Positions 25,188-33,821 of a stretch of DNA of 52,155 bases are shown piece by piece. Source of the DNA: an uncultured Haemophilus sp. (lineage in GTDB: Bacteria; Pseudomonadota; Gammaproteobacteria; Enterobacterales; Pasteurellaceae); NCBI GenBank assembly GCA_905205995.1, contig CAJLFU010000013.1, positions 1-52,155 of the forward strand, read 5' to 3'. The position numbers and the translations under genes were made by a program. Each line of letters opens with the position of its first letter. Position 1 is the first letter of the stretch. The notes beneath the pieces were generated by a model. The model was given only the letters and a program-made list of their open reading frames with translations, had not been told where the DNA came from and made no database searches.

Positions 25188-25257
25188 AAATCGATAGGTG
25201 ATTAAAATTAAAAGGCGGAAAATTTTGTGAAAAATTGACCGCTCTTTTTTGAAATAA

Positions 25258-26133
25258 TTAACCACCAACTTGTTGGATTAGACGATCCATACCCGCTTCA
25301 TCATAGCCTTCTTCATATTGGGCTTCATCAACGGTAAAGTTGTGCATGCTACGCCCTGCGATACAACCGTATTGTTCCAATTTTCCTTTGGTAAAGTTAG
25401 TACGAAACGCAGATGAATGGTTATTTAAACTAATCACCCCAATGGTAGCGCGATTACACGGATTTTTATTCACAAAGACTAAATTATAGCCAGATTCGCG
25501 AATGTAACCGGTTTTATTAATTGCTGCATCAAATACTTCTTCACGCACTAATTTATTGGTGTTTTTAACAAAAACGCTACGTCCGCCTGCTTGAATGAAA
25601 GCACTTGGCATATTCGAGATGTTTTTGATTTGTGCTTTGTTAAGAGAGTATTTAGCCAATTTAACCAGATCCATCACACTTGAAATGTTACTGTCAGATA
25701 AACCTGAGCTATCTGAAAAGCGAGTAGAGCGCATACCTAATTCTCTCGCTTTCTCATTCATTTTTTGAATAAATTGCAAACGACTCATGCCTGCAGAGCG
25801 AGAAAGGGCATGAGCAGCATAGTTATCAGAATGGACAAGCATCGCTTTTAATAATTCATTACAAGAAATCGGCGTGTATTTTGGTAATTTTGTATGTGTG
25901 CCTTTAATGTAATCGTAATCGTCGTCAGTAATCGATGCAGTACAATTTGCGTTTCGATTATTTTCAAGAAACACATTTGCAGTCATTAACTTGGTAACGG
26001 ATGCGATAGGTTGAACATGATTCGGTGAGCTACTTTCGAGCACTCGATCATGGGTGAAATCATACACGACATAAGATTGTGCCGTTGCCATTGCTGGCAC
26101 TAAACACAATACAGAAAGAACTTTTTTTAACAT
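25258..26133 (-). CDS. pbpG: D-alanyl-D-alanine endopeptidase PBP7
   Basis: PbpG is a periplasmic low-molecular-weight penicillin-binding protein that cuts peptidoglycan cross-links. The chosen ATG at 26133 begins a good signal peptide ending in MATAQS and gives 291 residues; an in-frame TTG at 26151 would add six. The serine-hydrolase motifs are in order: SxxK as SVTK, SxN as SDN, and KTG as NKTGYIRESG. It lies upstream of the yfe operon on the same strand, with 154 bases between. Confidence 0.9.
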   Translation of the reverse strand: MLKKVLSVLCLVPAMATAQSYVVYDFTHDRVLESSSPNHVQPIASVTKLMTANVFLENNRNANCTASITDDDYDYIKGTHTKLPKYTPISCNELLKAMLVHSDNYAAHALSRSAGMSRLQFIQKMNEKARELGMRSTRFSDSSGLSDSNISSVMDLVKLAKYSLNKAQIKNISNMPSAFIQAGGRSVFVKNTNKLVREEVFDAAINKTGYIRESGYNLVFVNKNPCNRATIGVISLNNHSSAFRTNFTKGKLEQYGCIAGRSMHNFTVDEAQYEEGYDEAGMDRLIQQVGG

Positions 26134-26175
26134 ATCTTTTAATATAGCCAACTTAGAGAATAAAACAAAGCTAGT

Positions 26176-26184
26176 ATTCTATCA
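26176..26184 (-). promoter_or_regulatory. pbpG extended -10
   Basis: Minus-strand TGATAGAAT is an extended -10 (TGn-TAGAAT) about 45 bases before the pbpG ATG; no strong -35 is seen. The predicted start site lies upstream of both candidate start codons. Confidence 0.4.
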
Positions 26185-26233
26185 GTTTTTGTAAGGGTTT
26201 GGGATGTGTGAAAGAGAAAAAATTTAAAGTTTT

Positions 26234-26407
26234 TTAACCGCACTTTTTTCTTTTGTTTTTTGATTTTTGCGATAGAGATCGCAAAGAAGTGCGATCAAAA
26301 TTTTCTTTGTTTTTCAAATCTGCTAGCTTATCCGTCGGTAAATCTGTAAAATCTCGGCTCATTTTTAATATGCGAATTTTTTGTTGCTCAATTCTGAGTA
26401 ACATCAT
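26234..26407 (-). CDS. Possible 57-residue basic small protein
   Basis: I do not recognise this frame. It occupies the otherwise gene-free stretch between pbpG and rlmN (26134-26434). Two tandem ATGs (26407, 26404) open a 57-codon frame of charged, soluble composition, with MSRDFTDLPTDKLADL in the middle and a Lys/Arg-rich tail. The last codons and the stop are made by an uptake signal. There is no clear ribosome site, so it may be a chance frame. Confidence 0.22.
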   Translation of the reverse strand: MMLLRIEQQKIRILKMSRDFTDLPTDKLADLKNKENFDRTSLRSLSQKSKNKRKKCG

Positions 26408-26434
26408 CGCCGTAATGTGTAATAACGAGGCTTT

Positions 26435-27583
26435 ATGTTAGAACAACCCCTTTCATCCGAAACGAATACAAAAAAGATTAACTTAATGGATTTAACGCGT
26501 CAGCAGATGCGTGAGTTTTTTGCTGAATTAGGCGAGAAACCATTTCGTGCGGATCAATTAGTGAAATGGATTTATCATTTTGGCGAAGATAACTTCGACA
26601 ATATGACCAATATTAATAAAAAATTACGAGAAAAATTAAAAGCGGTCGCTGAAATTAAAGCGCCAGAAGTGGCGGTTGAGCAACGCTCTGCAGATGGCAC
26701 CATTAAATGGGCGATGCAGGTAGGTGAACAGCAAGTTGAAACGGTCTATATTCCTGAAGCAGATCGTGCAACACTTTGTGTTTCTTCTCAAGTAGGCTGT
26801 GCCTTAGCTTGTACCTTCTGTTCGACAGCACAACAAGGTTTTAACCGTAATTTAACGGTGTCTGAAATTATCGGTCAGGTTTGGCGCGCATCAAAAATTA
26901 TCGGTAATTTTGGTGTAACGGGTGTACGTCCGATTACCAATGTGGTAATGATGGGCATGGGTGAACCTTTGTTAAATGTAGCTAATGTTGTACCTGCGAT
27001 GGAAATTATGCTAGATGATTTCGCGTATGGATTATCTAAACGACGTGTGACTTTATCCACTTCAGGTGTTGTGCCTGCGCTCGATATGTTACGTGATAAG
27101 ATTGATGTAGCATTAGCGATTTCACTTCATGCACCGAACGATGAATTGCGTGATGAAATTATGCCGATCAATAAAAAATATAACATCAAAATGTTGATGG
27201 ATTCGGTACACAGATACTTAGAGGTATCTAATGCTAACCATGGTAAAGTGACTATTGAATATGTGTTATTAGATCACGTGAATGATGGCACAGAGCATGC
27301 GCATCAATTAGCTCAAGTATTAAAAAATACGCCATGTAAAATCAACTTGATCCCATGGAACCCGTTCCCAGAAGCGCCTTATGGTAAAAGCTCAAATAGC
27401 CGTGTCGATCGTTTCCAAAAAACCTTAATGGAATACGGCTTTACGGTGATTGTGCGCAAAACCCGTGGTGATGATATTGATGCGGCTTGTGGTCAGTTGG
27501 CGGGCGATGTGATCGATCGAACCAAACGTACAGCAATGAAACGTAAGTTTGGTGAAGGTATTGACGTAAAAGCTGTTAACTAA
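26435..27583 (+). CDS. rlmN: Dual-specificity 23S rRNA/tRNA adenine-C2 methyltransferase
   Basis: RlmN is a radical-SAM enzyme that methylates A2503 of 23S rRNA and A37 of some tRNAs. The 382-residue protein has the cluster-binding CALACTFC motif near residue 124, the glycine-rich MMGMGEPLLN near 170, and the C-terminal catalytic Cys region DDIDAACGQLAG near 350. It is the first gene of the conserved rlmN-pilF-rodZ-ispG-hisS-yfgM order. Confidence 0.95.
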   Translation: MLEQPLSSETNTKKINLMDLTRQQMREFFAELGEKPFRADQLVKWIYHFGEDNFDNMTNINKKLREKLKAVAEIKAPEVAVEQRSADGTIKWAMQVGEQQVETVYIPEADRATLCVSSQVGCALACTFCSTAQQGFNRNLTVSEIIGQVWRASKIIGNFGVTGVRPITNVVMMGMGEPLLNVANVVPAMEIMLDDFAYGLSKRRVTLSTSGVVPALDMLRDKIDVALAISLHAPNDELRDEIMPINKKYNIKMLMDSVHRYLEVSNANHGKVTIEYVLLDHVNDGTEHAHQLAQVLKNTPCKINLIPWNPFPEAPYGKSSNSRVDRFQKTLMEYGFTVIVRKTRGDDIDAACGQLAGDVIDRTKRTAMKRKFGEGIDVKAVN

Positions 27584-27652
27584 GCTAAATATAGCAATAC
27601 TTGTAAAGGAAAAATGGCCTGAAGAAGAGTGATAAGATAGAGGAGTGATAAG

Positions 27653-28195
27653 ATGAAATTAATCCCAATTAACATTCTAAGTGCGGTCATTTTTCCTTTT
27701 GTTTTTTCGGCTTGTGTCTCTCAGTCTTCTGTTGATTTTAATAAACAACAAGCAGCAAAAGCGCGCGTTGAATTGGCATTAGGCTATCTGCAACAAGAGG
27801 ATTTTGTTCAAGCAAAACTGAATTTAGATAAAGCCTTTGAACATGATGACCGCTATTATCTTGTGCACTCGGCACTTGCGCATTTTTATCAATTACAAGG
27901 CGATACGGAAAAAGCGAAGCAAGCTTATTTACAGGCGATTAAGTTAGATGATAAGCAAGGCGATGTGTATAACAACTTTGGTGCATTTCTATGTGGGCAA
28001 GGTGAGTTTGAACAAGCTTATTCACAATTTAATGCGGCACTCGCTGCGCCGAATTATTATCATCAAGCCGATACTTACGAAAACATGGCGCTTTGTGCTT
28101 TTGCTGGAAAACAAACCGACGTTTATCAACAAGCGTTGGAGAAATTACGTCAAGTTGATCCTTCTAGAGCGGAAAAGCTCCGCACGCTCAAATAA
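27653..28195 (+). CDS. pilF: TPR lipoprotein, PilF/PilW family
   Basis: This 180-residue lipoprotein has a signal peptide with lipobox FSAC (Cys at residue 21) and three or more TPR repeats, such as LALGYLQQEDFVQAKLNLD and PilF-like GDVYNNFGAFLCGQGEFEQ. PilF/PilW lipoproteins help assemble the type IV pilus secretin PilQ in the outer membrane. Such pili are used for DNA uptake in this family, which fits the many uptake signals here. A 12-base direct repeat in the leader duplicates the ribosome-site region. Confidence 0.8.
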   Translation: MKLIPINILSAVIFPFVFSACVSQSSVDFNKQQAAKARVELALGYLQQEDFVQAKLNLDKAFEHDDRYYLVHSALAHFYQLQGDTEKAKQAYLQAIKLDDKQGDVYNNFGAFLCGQGEFEQAYSQFNAALAAPNYYHQADTYENMALCAFAGKQTDVYQQALEKLRQVDPSRAEKLRTLK

Positions 28196-28270
28196 TCATT
28201 GCCAAAAGCCCCTTTCGACTTTAAAATTTGGTATTTAGTTTTTTATTTCTATTGCTCTATTTTTATACCT

Positions 28271-29302
28271 ATGAATACAATCGTCGAACAAACCGAAACA
28301 ACTGAAATCTCCTTTGGGGATAAACTTCGCCAAACACGCGAAGCATTAAATCTTTCTTTAGAAGATGTGGCAAAGACTATTTCTTTACGTCCAAGCATTT
28401 TGGCAAAATTAGAAAATAATGAATTTGTCCAAAAAAATGTACCTTCAACCTTTTTGAGAGGTTACGTTCGCAGCTATGCGAAATTTTTACGTATTCCTGA
28501 TGCTGAATGGGCTCATTTAACTTTTGGTGAAGCACATAAAAATGATTTAAGTAAAAATACACGTGCGACTCGTTCAGTAAACCAATATTCATCTCACAGC
28601 CGTTGGGTAGGCACACTTACAACTATTATTTTACTCGCTGCTGTTGGAATGACTGGCTTATGGTGGTGGCAAAATTATCAAAAATCAAACGAAGAACGTG
28701 ATAATTTAGTGCAAACCTACGTTGAAAAAGAAAAGACAGCAGAGGTACCGGTTACTCATTCGAATGAAATTCCAGTAACAGTAAATAGTCAGCCTGCTGT
28801 GTCAAAAAATGAAACTATGCCAGTAGTGGGAGCAACAAATAATGCCGCTACTGAACCCGCAGTTTCAACTACTCAAGAAAATCAAGCTCAGACAGTAAAC
28901 GCAGGAGTTTCAACCACAGCAACTTCAGCACCTACTGTTGAACAAGCTCAAGCACCGGTTGTGGAACAAACGTTACCTAACACAGAATCAACAACAGAGC
29001 AAACTGTGCCAGATACACAAAGTGCAGTTGAAAACCCCGCTATTTCTGAAGCACCAACTACAGCGAAAGGCGATCTCGTTATTGAAATTACAAAAAATTC
29101 AAGCTGGATTAGTGTGAAAGACCAAAACCGTAAAGTATTAGCGCAAAAAGAATATAAACAAGGCGAAGTTTTAACCTTTAATGGTGACGAATATGCTTTG
29201 ATTATTGGTGCGCCAGGTAACGTTCGCATTACTTATAAAGGCGAAGCGTATCCGCTTACAGTTGATGGCCGTGTGGCTAAATTTAAATTACCAAAACCTT
29301 AA
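28271..29302 (+). CDS. rodZ: Cell-shape protein RodZ
   Basis: RodZ links MreB to the membrane and controls rod shape. The ATG at 28271 gives 343 residues that align with the start of E. coli RodZ; the frame is open earlier (from 28199), but those residues look like chance. An XRE-type helix-turn-helix lies at about 15-75. The membrane segment at about 112-133 is followed by a long Thr/Ala/Pro/Gln/Glu-rich periplasmic linker, and a C-terminal beta domain begins near GDLVIEITKNSSWISV. No clear ribosome site is visible. Confidence 0.9.
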   Translation: MNTIVEQTETTEISFGDKLRQTREALNLSLEDVAKTISLRPSILAKLENNEFVQKNVPSTFLRGYVRSYAKFLRIPDAEWAHLTFGEAHKNDLSKNTRATRSVNQYSSHSRWVGTLTTIILLAAVGMTGLWWWQNYQKSNEERDNLVQTYVEKEKTAEVPVTHSNEIPVTVNSQPAVSKNETMPVVGATNNAATEPAVSTTQENQAQTVNAGVSTTATSAPTVEQAQAPVVEQTLPNTESTTEQTVPDTQSAVENPAISEAPTTAKGDLVIEITKNSSWISVKDQNRKVLAQKEYKQGEVLTFNGDEYALIIGAPGNVRITYKGEAYPLTVDGRVAKFKLPKP

Positions 29303-29320
29303 CGAATAATTTACGAAAGA

Positions 29321-30427
29321 ATGTCAGCAGTAAAACCTACTATCAAACGTCGTGAATCGACAAAAATTTATGTGGGCAATGTACCAATCGGTGGTGATGC
29401 GCCGATTGCAGTGCAATCCATGACAAATACTCGCACAACTGATGTTGAAGCGACCGTTGCACAGATTAAATCTTTGGAACGTGTTGGTGCAGATATTGTG
29501 CGTGTTTCAGTACCTACCATGGATGCCGCCGAAGCCTTTAAAATCATTAAACAGCAAGTGAATGTGCCATTAGTGGCGGATATTCACTTTGATTATCGGA
29601 TTGCGTTAAAAGTGGCTGAATATGGGGTGGATTGCTTACGTATTAATCCAGGCAATATCGGTCGTGAAGATCGTATTCGTGCAGTGGTGGACTGTGCGCG
29701 TGATAAAAATATCCCGATCCGTATCGGTGTAAATGCTGGCTCGTTAGAAAAAGACATTCAAGAGAAATTTGGTGAACCAACACCAGAAGCCTTGTTAGAA
29801 TCAGCGTTACGTCATGTTGAGATCTTGGATCGTTTAAACTTCGATCAATTTAAAGTGAGCGTAAAAGCATCCGATGTCTTCCTCGCGGTGGAATCTTACC
29901 GTTTACTGGCAAAAGCCATTAAACAGCCGTTGCATTTAGGCATTACGGAAGCAGGTGGCGCGCGAGCGGGATCAGTGAAGTCAGCGATTGGTTTAGGGAT
30001 GTTGTTAGCAGAAGGTATTGGTGATACCTTGCGTGTCTCTTTAGCCGCAGATCCTGTAGAGGAAATCAAAGTTGGTTTTGATATTTTGAAATCATTACGT
30101 ATTCGTTCTCGCGGGATTAACTTTATTGCTTGTCCAACTTGCTCTCGTCAAGAGTTTGATGTGATCGGCACGGTGAATGCACTGGAACAACGTTTAGAAG
30201 ATATTATTACCCCAATGGATGTGTCTATTATTGGTTGTGTGGTAAATGGCCCAGGTGAAGCATTAGTGTCTGATCTTGGCGTGACCGGTGGTAATAAGAA
30301 AAGTGGCTATTATTTAGATGGCGAGCGTCAAAAAGAACGTTTTGATAACGACGCAATTATTGACCAATTAGAAGCAAAAATTCGTGCCAAAGTTGCACAA
30401 CAAGATCCAAAAAATCGAATTATTTAA
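29321..30427 (+). CDS. ispG: 4-hydroxy-3-methylbut-2-enyl diphosphate synthase
   Basis: IspG catalyses the penultimate step of the MEP isoprenoid pathway using a 4Fe-4S cluster. The 368-residue protein has the TIM-barrel part (GDAPIAVQSMTNTRTTDVEA at the start) and the cluster ligands in ACPTCSRQEFD and SIIGCVVNGPGEA in the C-terminal half. It follows rodZ by 18 bases and precedes hisS by 9, the same order as in E. coli. Confidence 0.96.
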   Translation: MSAVKPTIKRRESTKIYVGNVPIGGDAPIAVQSMTNTRTTDVEATVAQIKSLERVGADIVRVSVPTMDAAEAFKIIKQQVNVPLVADIHFDYRIALKVAEYGVDCLRINPGNIGREDRIRAVVDCARDKNIPIRIGVNAGSLEKDIQEKFGEPTPEALLESALRHVEILDRLNFDQFKVSVKASDVFLAVESYRLLAKAIKQPLHLGITEAGGARAGSVKSAIGLGMLLAEGIGDTLRVSLAADPVEEIKVGFDILKSLRIRSRGINFIACPTCSRQEFDVIGTVNALEQRLEDIITPMDVSIIGCVVNGPGEALVSDLGVTGGNKKSGYYLDGERQKERFDNDAIIDQLEAKIRAKVAQQDPKNRII

Positions 30428-30436
30428 GGAAAACTC

Positions 30437-31708
30437 GTGGCAAAAAATATTCAAGCAATTCGTGGGATGAATGACTGTTCCCCAACTGAATCTCCACTTT
30501 GGCAATGGATTGAAGGGCAGGTTCGCCAAATTTTAAGTAGCTACGGCTATTCAGAAGTGCGTATGCCAATCGTGGAAAGTACGCCATTATTTGCTCGTGC
30601 AATCGGTGAAGTCACAGATGTCGTCTCAAAAGAAATGTACACATTCTGGGATAATGATGAACAATTAACACTTCGTCCAGAAGGTACGGCAGGATGTGTG
30701 CGTGCTGCGATTGAACACGGTTGGATTTACAACAATGAACAACGTTTATGGTATATGGGACCAATGTTCCGCCATGAACGTCCACAAAAAGGTCGTTACC
30801 GTCAATTCCATCAAGCAGGTGTAGAAGTATTTGGTATCGCAACCCCTGAAATTGATGCAGAGTTAATTATTTTAACAGCACGTTTGTGGAAAGCCTTAGG
30901 TATTGATCAACATGTTTCACTTCAATTAAATTCGATTGGTTCATTAGAAGCACGTGCAAACTATCGTTCCGCATTAGTGGCCTTCTTAGAAAATCACCAA
31001 GATTTAATGAGCGAAGAAGAGAAAGAACGTCTTGTAAAAAATCCATTACGTATTTTGGATACTAAGAATCAAGCATTACAAGATGTATTGGATGGCGCAC
31101 CAAAATTATTGGATTATTTAGACGATGAAAGTCGCGAGCATTTTGCGCAGTTATGCAGTCTATTAGATGCGGTTGGCATTCAATATGAAATTAATCCAAA
31201 ATTGGTTCGTGGTTTAGACTATTATAATAAAACCGTATTTGAATGGGTGACATCAGCATTAGGTGCGCAAGGTACTGTATGTGGTGGTGGACGCTATGAC
31301 GGCTTAGTTGAACAACTTGGTGGCCACGCAACAAGTGGTGTCGGTTTCGCAATGGGCTTAGAGCGTTTAGTGTTGCTCGTTCAAGAAGTGAATAAATCGA
31401 TTCAGATAAAAAGTGCGGTAGATATTTACGTTGTTTATCAAGGTGAAGGCACAACATTAGCCGCATTCCAACTCGCTGAAAAACTTCGCTCAGAATTACC
31501 GCACTTAAGCACAATGTTGCATTGTAGCGGCGGTAACTTTAAAAAACAATTTAAACGAGCAGATAAGTCTGGTGCGACTCTAGCCCTTGTACTTGGCGAA
31601 AGTGAAGTGCAAAATAATCAAGTTGTGGTAAAACACTTACTTGGCGCAGCAGAGCAGCAAACCATTGATGTGGACAATTTAATTGAACACGTGAAAGCCC
31701 AATTTTAA
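30437..31708 (+). CDS. hisS: Histidine-tRNA ligase
   Basis: HisRS charges tRNA-His. The start is a GTG at 30437, preceded by AAGGAAA, giving MAKNIQAIRGMNDCSP and 423 residues. Class II motif 2 (MFRHERPQKGRYRQFHQ) lies near residue 110-126, the HisA signature LVRGLDYYNKTVFEW near 256, and motif 3 (GVGFAMGLERL) near 300. The C-terminal anticodon-binding domain is complete. Confidence 0.96.
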   Translation: MAKNIQAIRGMNDCSPTESPLWQWIEGQVRQILSSYGYSEVRMPIVESTPLFARAIGEVTDVVSKEMYTFWDNDEQLTLRPEGTAGCVRAAIEHGWIYNNEQRLWYMGPMFRHERPQKGRYRQFHQAGVEVFGIATPEIDAELIILTARLWKALGIDQHVSLQLNSIGSLEARANYRSALVAFLENHQDLMSEEEKERLVKNPLRILDTKNQALQDVLDGAPKLLDYLDDESREHFAQLCSLLDAVGIQYEINPKLVRGLDYYNKTVFEWVTSALGAQGTVCGGGRYDGLVEQLGGHATSGVGFAMGLERLVLLVQEVNKSIQIKSAVDIYVVYQGEGTTLAAFQLAEKLRSELPHLSTMLHCSGGNFKKQFKRADKSGATLALVLGESEVQNNQVVVKHLLGAAEQQTIDVDNLIEHVKAQF

Positions 31709-31726
31709 TTTTAGAAGGATAGGAAA

Positions 31727-32341
31727 ATGGCATATACCATTGAAGAAGAACAAGAACTGAATCAGTTAAAAGAATGGTGGAAAGACAATGGCAAAACCAT
31801 TATTGCCGCTTTTATTCTTGGTGTAGGCGGGATGTTGGGCTGGCGTTATTGGCAGTCTTATCAAGCCAATCAAATTATGCAAGCGTCTGCTGAATATGAT
31901 GCGTTAGTTTATACAGCAAACAAAGATGCCGCGGCACAACAAGCTAAAGTGGCTGAATTTGTGAAAGCGCATGATAAAACCAGCTATGCGGTATTTATCT
32001 TATTAGATGAAGCAAAAGGTTTTGTTGCAAAACAAGATTACGCCTCTGCTGAAAATAGCTTAAAACAAGCGATTGCTCAATCACAAGATGATATCTTAAC
32101 GTCTCTTGCAGCGCTTCGTTTGTCTGCCGTGCAATTCCAACAAGGTCAATTTGATTCAGCATTAGCAAGTCTAAATCAAGTGAAAAGCCAAGGCTTTAGC
32201 GCACGTAAAGATCTTTTAGCGGGTGATATTCAAATCGCAAAAGGCGATGTGAATGGTGCTAAAGCAAGCTTTGAAAATGCACAAAAAAGCGGTAACCCGT
32301 TAGAAAAACAAATGGCGCAGATGAAATTAAATAATCTGTAA
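31727..32341 (+). CDS. yfgM: YfgM, Sec-associated ancillary membrane protein
   Basis: YfgM is a single-span inner-membrane protein with periplasmic TPR repeats that associates with SecYEG and PpiD in E. coli. The 204-residue product has a short cytoplasmic N-terminus (EEEQELNQLKEWWKDNGK), one membrane span at about 20-40 and TPR-like helices after it. Its partner PpiD is encoded elsewhere in this window (16078-17955). It ends the rlmN-yfgM operon, just before a terminator. Confidence 0.9.
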   Translation: MAYTIEEEQELNQLKEWWKDNGKTIIAAFILGVGGMLGWRYWQSYQANQIMQASAEYDALVYTANKDAAAQQAKVAEFVKAHDKTSYAVFILLDEAKGFVAKQDYASAENSLKQAIAQSQDDILTSLAALRLSAVQFQQGQFDSALASLNQVKSQGFSARKDLLAGDIQIAKGDVNGAKASFENAQKSGNPLEKQMAQMKLNNL

Positions 32342-32351
32342 TATTTTAGTT

Positions 32352-32376
32352 AGCCCGAATTGCTCGGGCTTTTTTA
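32352..32376 (+). terminator. Terminator after yfgM
   Basis: AGCCCGA (32352-32358) pairs with TCGGGCT (32364-32370) around a 5-base loop, then a T-run. Confidence 0.85.
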
Positions 32377-32392
32377 TTGGATTTTTGATCTT

Positions 32393-32836
32393 ATGATTCA
32401 GAAACCTATTGTGCCGCCACCCGTCATTTTTATTGGCTGTGCACTTATCATGGTATATTTGCCTAATCCTTATCTGCTCGAAATCAATGTATTAGCAGTT
32501 TATTTGATTATATCGGTTTCTTCTGCCATCGCTTTTTTTAGCCTTTGGCAATTCTATAAAAGTAAAGCAAATATCAATCCAATTCACTTAGAAAAAAGTA
32601 GTGTGTTTGTGGTAAATGGTATTTATCGTTTTAGCCGCAATCCAATGTATTTAAGCTTAGCAGGCTTGTTAGTGGCATGGGCGTTTTATTTGCAAAGTGC
32701 GGTCAGTTTTCTAGGTATTTTTCTGTTTATTTATCTCATCACACAATGGCAAATAAAACCTGAAGAATACTGGCTAGAGAAGAAGTTTGGTGAGTCTTAT
32801 TTGGCTTATAAGAAAAAAGTCAGACGTTGGATTTAA
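32393..32836 (+). CDS. Isoprenylcysteine carboxyl methyltransferase-family membrane protein
   Basis: This 147-residue protein has about four membrane spans and the C-terminal motif of ICMT/PEMT-like methyltransferases: GIYRFSRNPMYLSLAG, then KPEEYWLEKKFGESYLAYKKKVRRW. The family methylates isoprenylcysteine in eukaryotes; bacterial substrates are mostly unknown. The ATG at 32393 is preferred over an earlier TTG at 32360 that lies inside the yfgM terminator. It stands alone between two terminators and contains an uptake signal near 32695. Confidence 0.78.
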   Translation: MIQKPIVPPPVIFIGCALIMVYLPNPYLLEINVLAVYLIISVSSAIAFFSLWQFYKSKANINPIHLEKSSVFVVNGIYRFSRNPMYLSLAGLLVAWAFYLQSAVSFLGIFLFIYLITQWQIKPEEYWLEKKFGESYLAYKKKVRRWI

Positions 32837-32842
32837 CCAATA

Positions 32843-32872
32843 AAAAAATCGCCTAAAAATAGGCGATTTTTT
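32843..32872. terminator. Bidirectional terminator between the methyltransferase-like gene and sodA
   Basis: AAAAAATCGCCT (32843-32854) pairs with AGGCGATTTTTT (32861-32872) around a 6-base loop. T-runs on both strands serve the two convergent genes. Confidence 0.85.
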
Positions 32873-32890
32873 ATATATTTTGAGAAGCTA

Positions 32891-33538
32891 TTATTTAGCT
32901 GCACATCCGCAATCTGCTAATTTTTTAGCAAAACGCTCTGCAACAAAATCCCAGTTTACTACGTTCCAGAATTCTTTGATGTAGTCTGGACGACGGTTTT
33001 GGAATTTCAAGTAGTAAGCGTGTTCCCAAACGTCTAAACCTAAAAGCGGGAAACCTTCACAACCTGCGATTTCTTTACCCATTAATGGAGAATCTTGGTT
33101 TGCTGTTGATACAACAGATAATTTACCTTGGTTGATCACTAACCATGCCCAACCAGAACCGAAACGAGTCGCCGCTGCTTTTTCAAATTCAGCTTTGAAG
33201 TTTTCTACAGAACCGAAATCACGTTCGATAGCTGCTTTTAAATCACCTTGTAAAGTGGTGCCTTTTTTCAATGATTTCCAGAATAAGCTGTGGTTTGCGT
33301 GACCGCCTGCGTTGTTACGTAATGCAGTACGTTTTTCAGCTGGGATTTTGTCTAATTGGCTGATTAATTGACCTGAGCACATTTCAGAAAATTCAGCAGG
33401 TAAAGTTTCTAACACCGCGTTTGCATTGTTTACATAGGCTTGGTGGTGTTTAGTGTGGTGAATTTCCATTGTTTGTGCATCAAAATGTGGTTCTAACGCA
33501 TCATAAGCGTAACCTAATTCAGGTAGAGTATAAGACAT
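32891..33538 (-). CDS. sodA: Superoxide dismutase [Mn]
   Basis: SodA converts superoxide to hydrogen peroxide and oxygen in the cytoplasm. The 215-residue protein begins MSYTLPELGYAYDALEPHF. The metal ligands are seen as His27 (EIHHTKHH), a His in GGHANHSLFW near 82, and Asp/His in LLGLDVWEHAYYLKF near 170. The sequence around GGHANHSLFW favours manganese over iron. It is divergent from the ccm operon; an extended -10 and an FNR-like box lie upstream. Confidence 0.94.
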   Translation of the reverse strand: MSYTLPELGYAYDALEPHFDAQTMEIHHTKHHQAYVNNANAVLETLPAEFSEMCSGQLISQLDKIPAEKRTALRNNAGGHANHSLFWKSLKKGTTLQGDLKAAIERDFGSVENFKAEFEKAAATRFGSGWAWLVINQGKLSVVSTANQDSPLMGKEIAGCEGFPLLGLDVWEHAYYLKFQNRRPDYIKEFWNVVNWDFVAERFAKKLADCGCAAK

Positions 33539-33573
33539 AATATGTTCCTTTTTTAAATGAAGTTAAGGTAATG

Positions 33574-33597
33574 TTTTTGATAAAACAACATCAAAAA
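33574..33597. repeat. 8-bp perfect dyad in the sodA leader
   Basis: TTTTTGAT (33574-33581) and ATCAAAAA (33590-33597) are perfect inverted arms with an 8-base spacer. They lie just downstream of the predicted sodA transcription start. An operator or a leader hairpin is possible. Confidence 0.45.
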
Positions 33598-33605
33598 GTA
33601 GTTAA

Positions 33606-33614
33606 ATAGTAGCA
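33606..33614 (-). promoter_or_regulatory. sodA extended -10
   Basis: Minus-strand TGCTACTAT is an extended -10 (TGn-TACTAT) about 70 bases before the sodA ATG. A weak -35 (CTGATC) lies 17 bases upstream and is covered by the FNR-like box. Confidence 0.45.
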
Positions 33615-33620
33615 GAAAAT

Positions 33621-33634
33621 TTGATTTAGATCAG
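33621..33634. promoter_or_regulatory. FNR-like box between sodA and ccmA
   Basis: TTGATTTAGATCAG matches the FNR consensus TTGAT-N4-ATCAA at 9 of 10 fixed positions. It is centred about 28 bases upstream of the predicted sodA start site, a repressing position. It is too far (about 155 bases) from the ccmA promoter for direct activation. FNR repression of sodA is established in E. coli. Confidence 0.5.
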
Positions 33635-33769
33635 TAAATCTTTTAATTATTTGATTATCCGATGAATAGACTAGAAAAGCTTAATTTGTTTTAAATCAAT
33701 AAACACACCGATCTACTTCTAAATAGTTATGCCTTTTAGCCCTTAAAATCTCGTCAAAATTTCCCCTTG

Positions 33770-33778
33770 TGGTAGAAT
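33770..33778 (+). promoter_or_regulatory. ccmA extended -10
   Basis: TGGTAGAAT is an extended -10 (TGn-TAGAAT), with a weak TCGTCA 16 bases upstream of the hexamer, about 45 bases before the ccmA start. Confidence 0.45.
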
Positions 33779-33821
33779 ACCCGCTGATTTTTCACAAGAT
33801 TTTATTTTTAAGGCTGAGACT

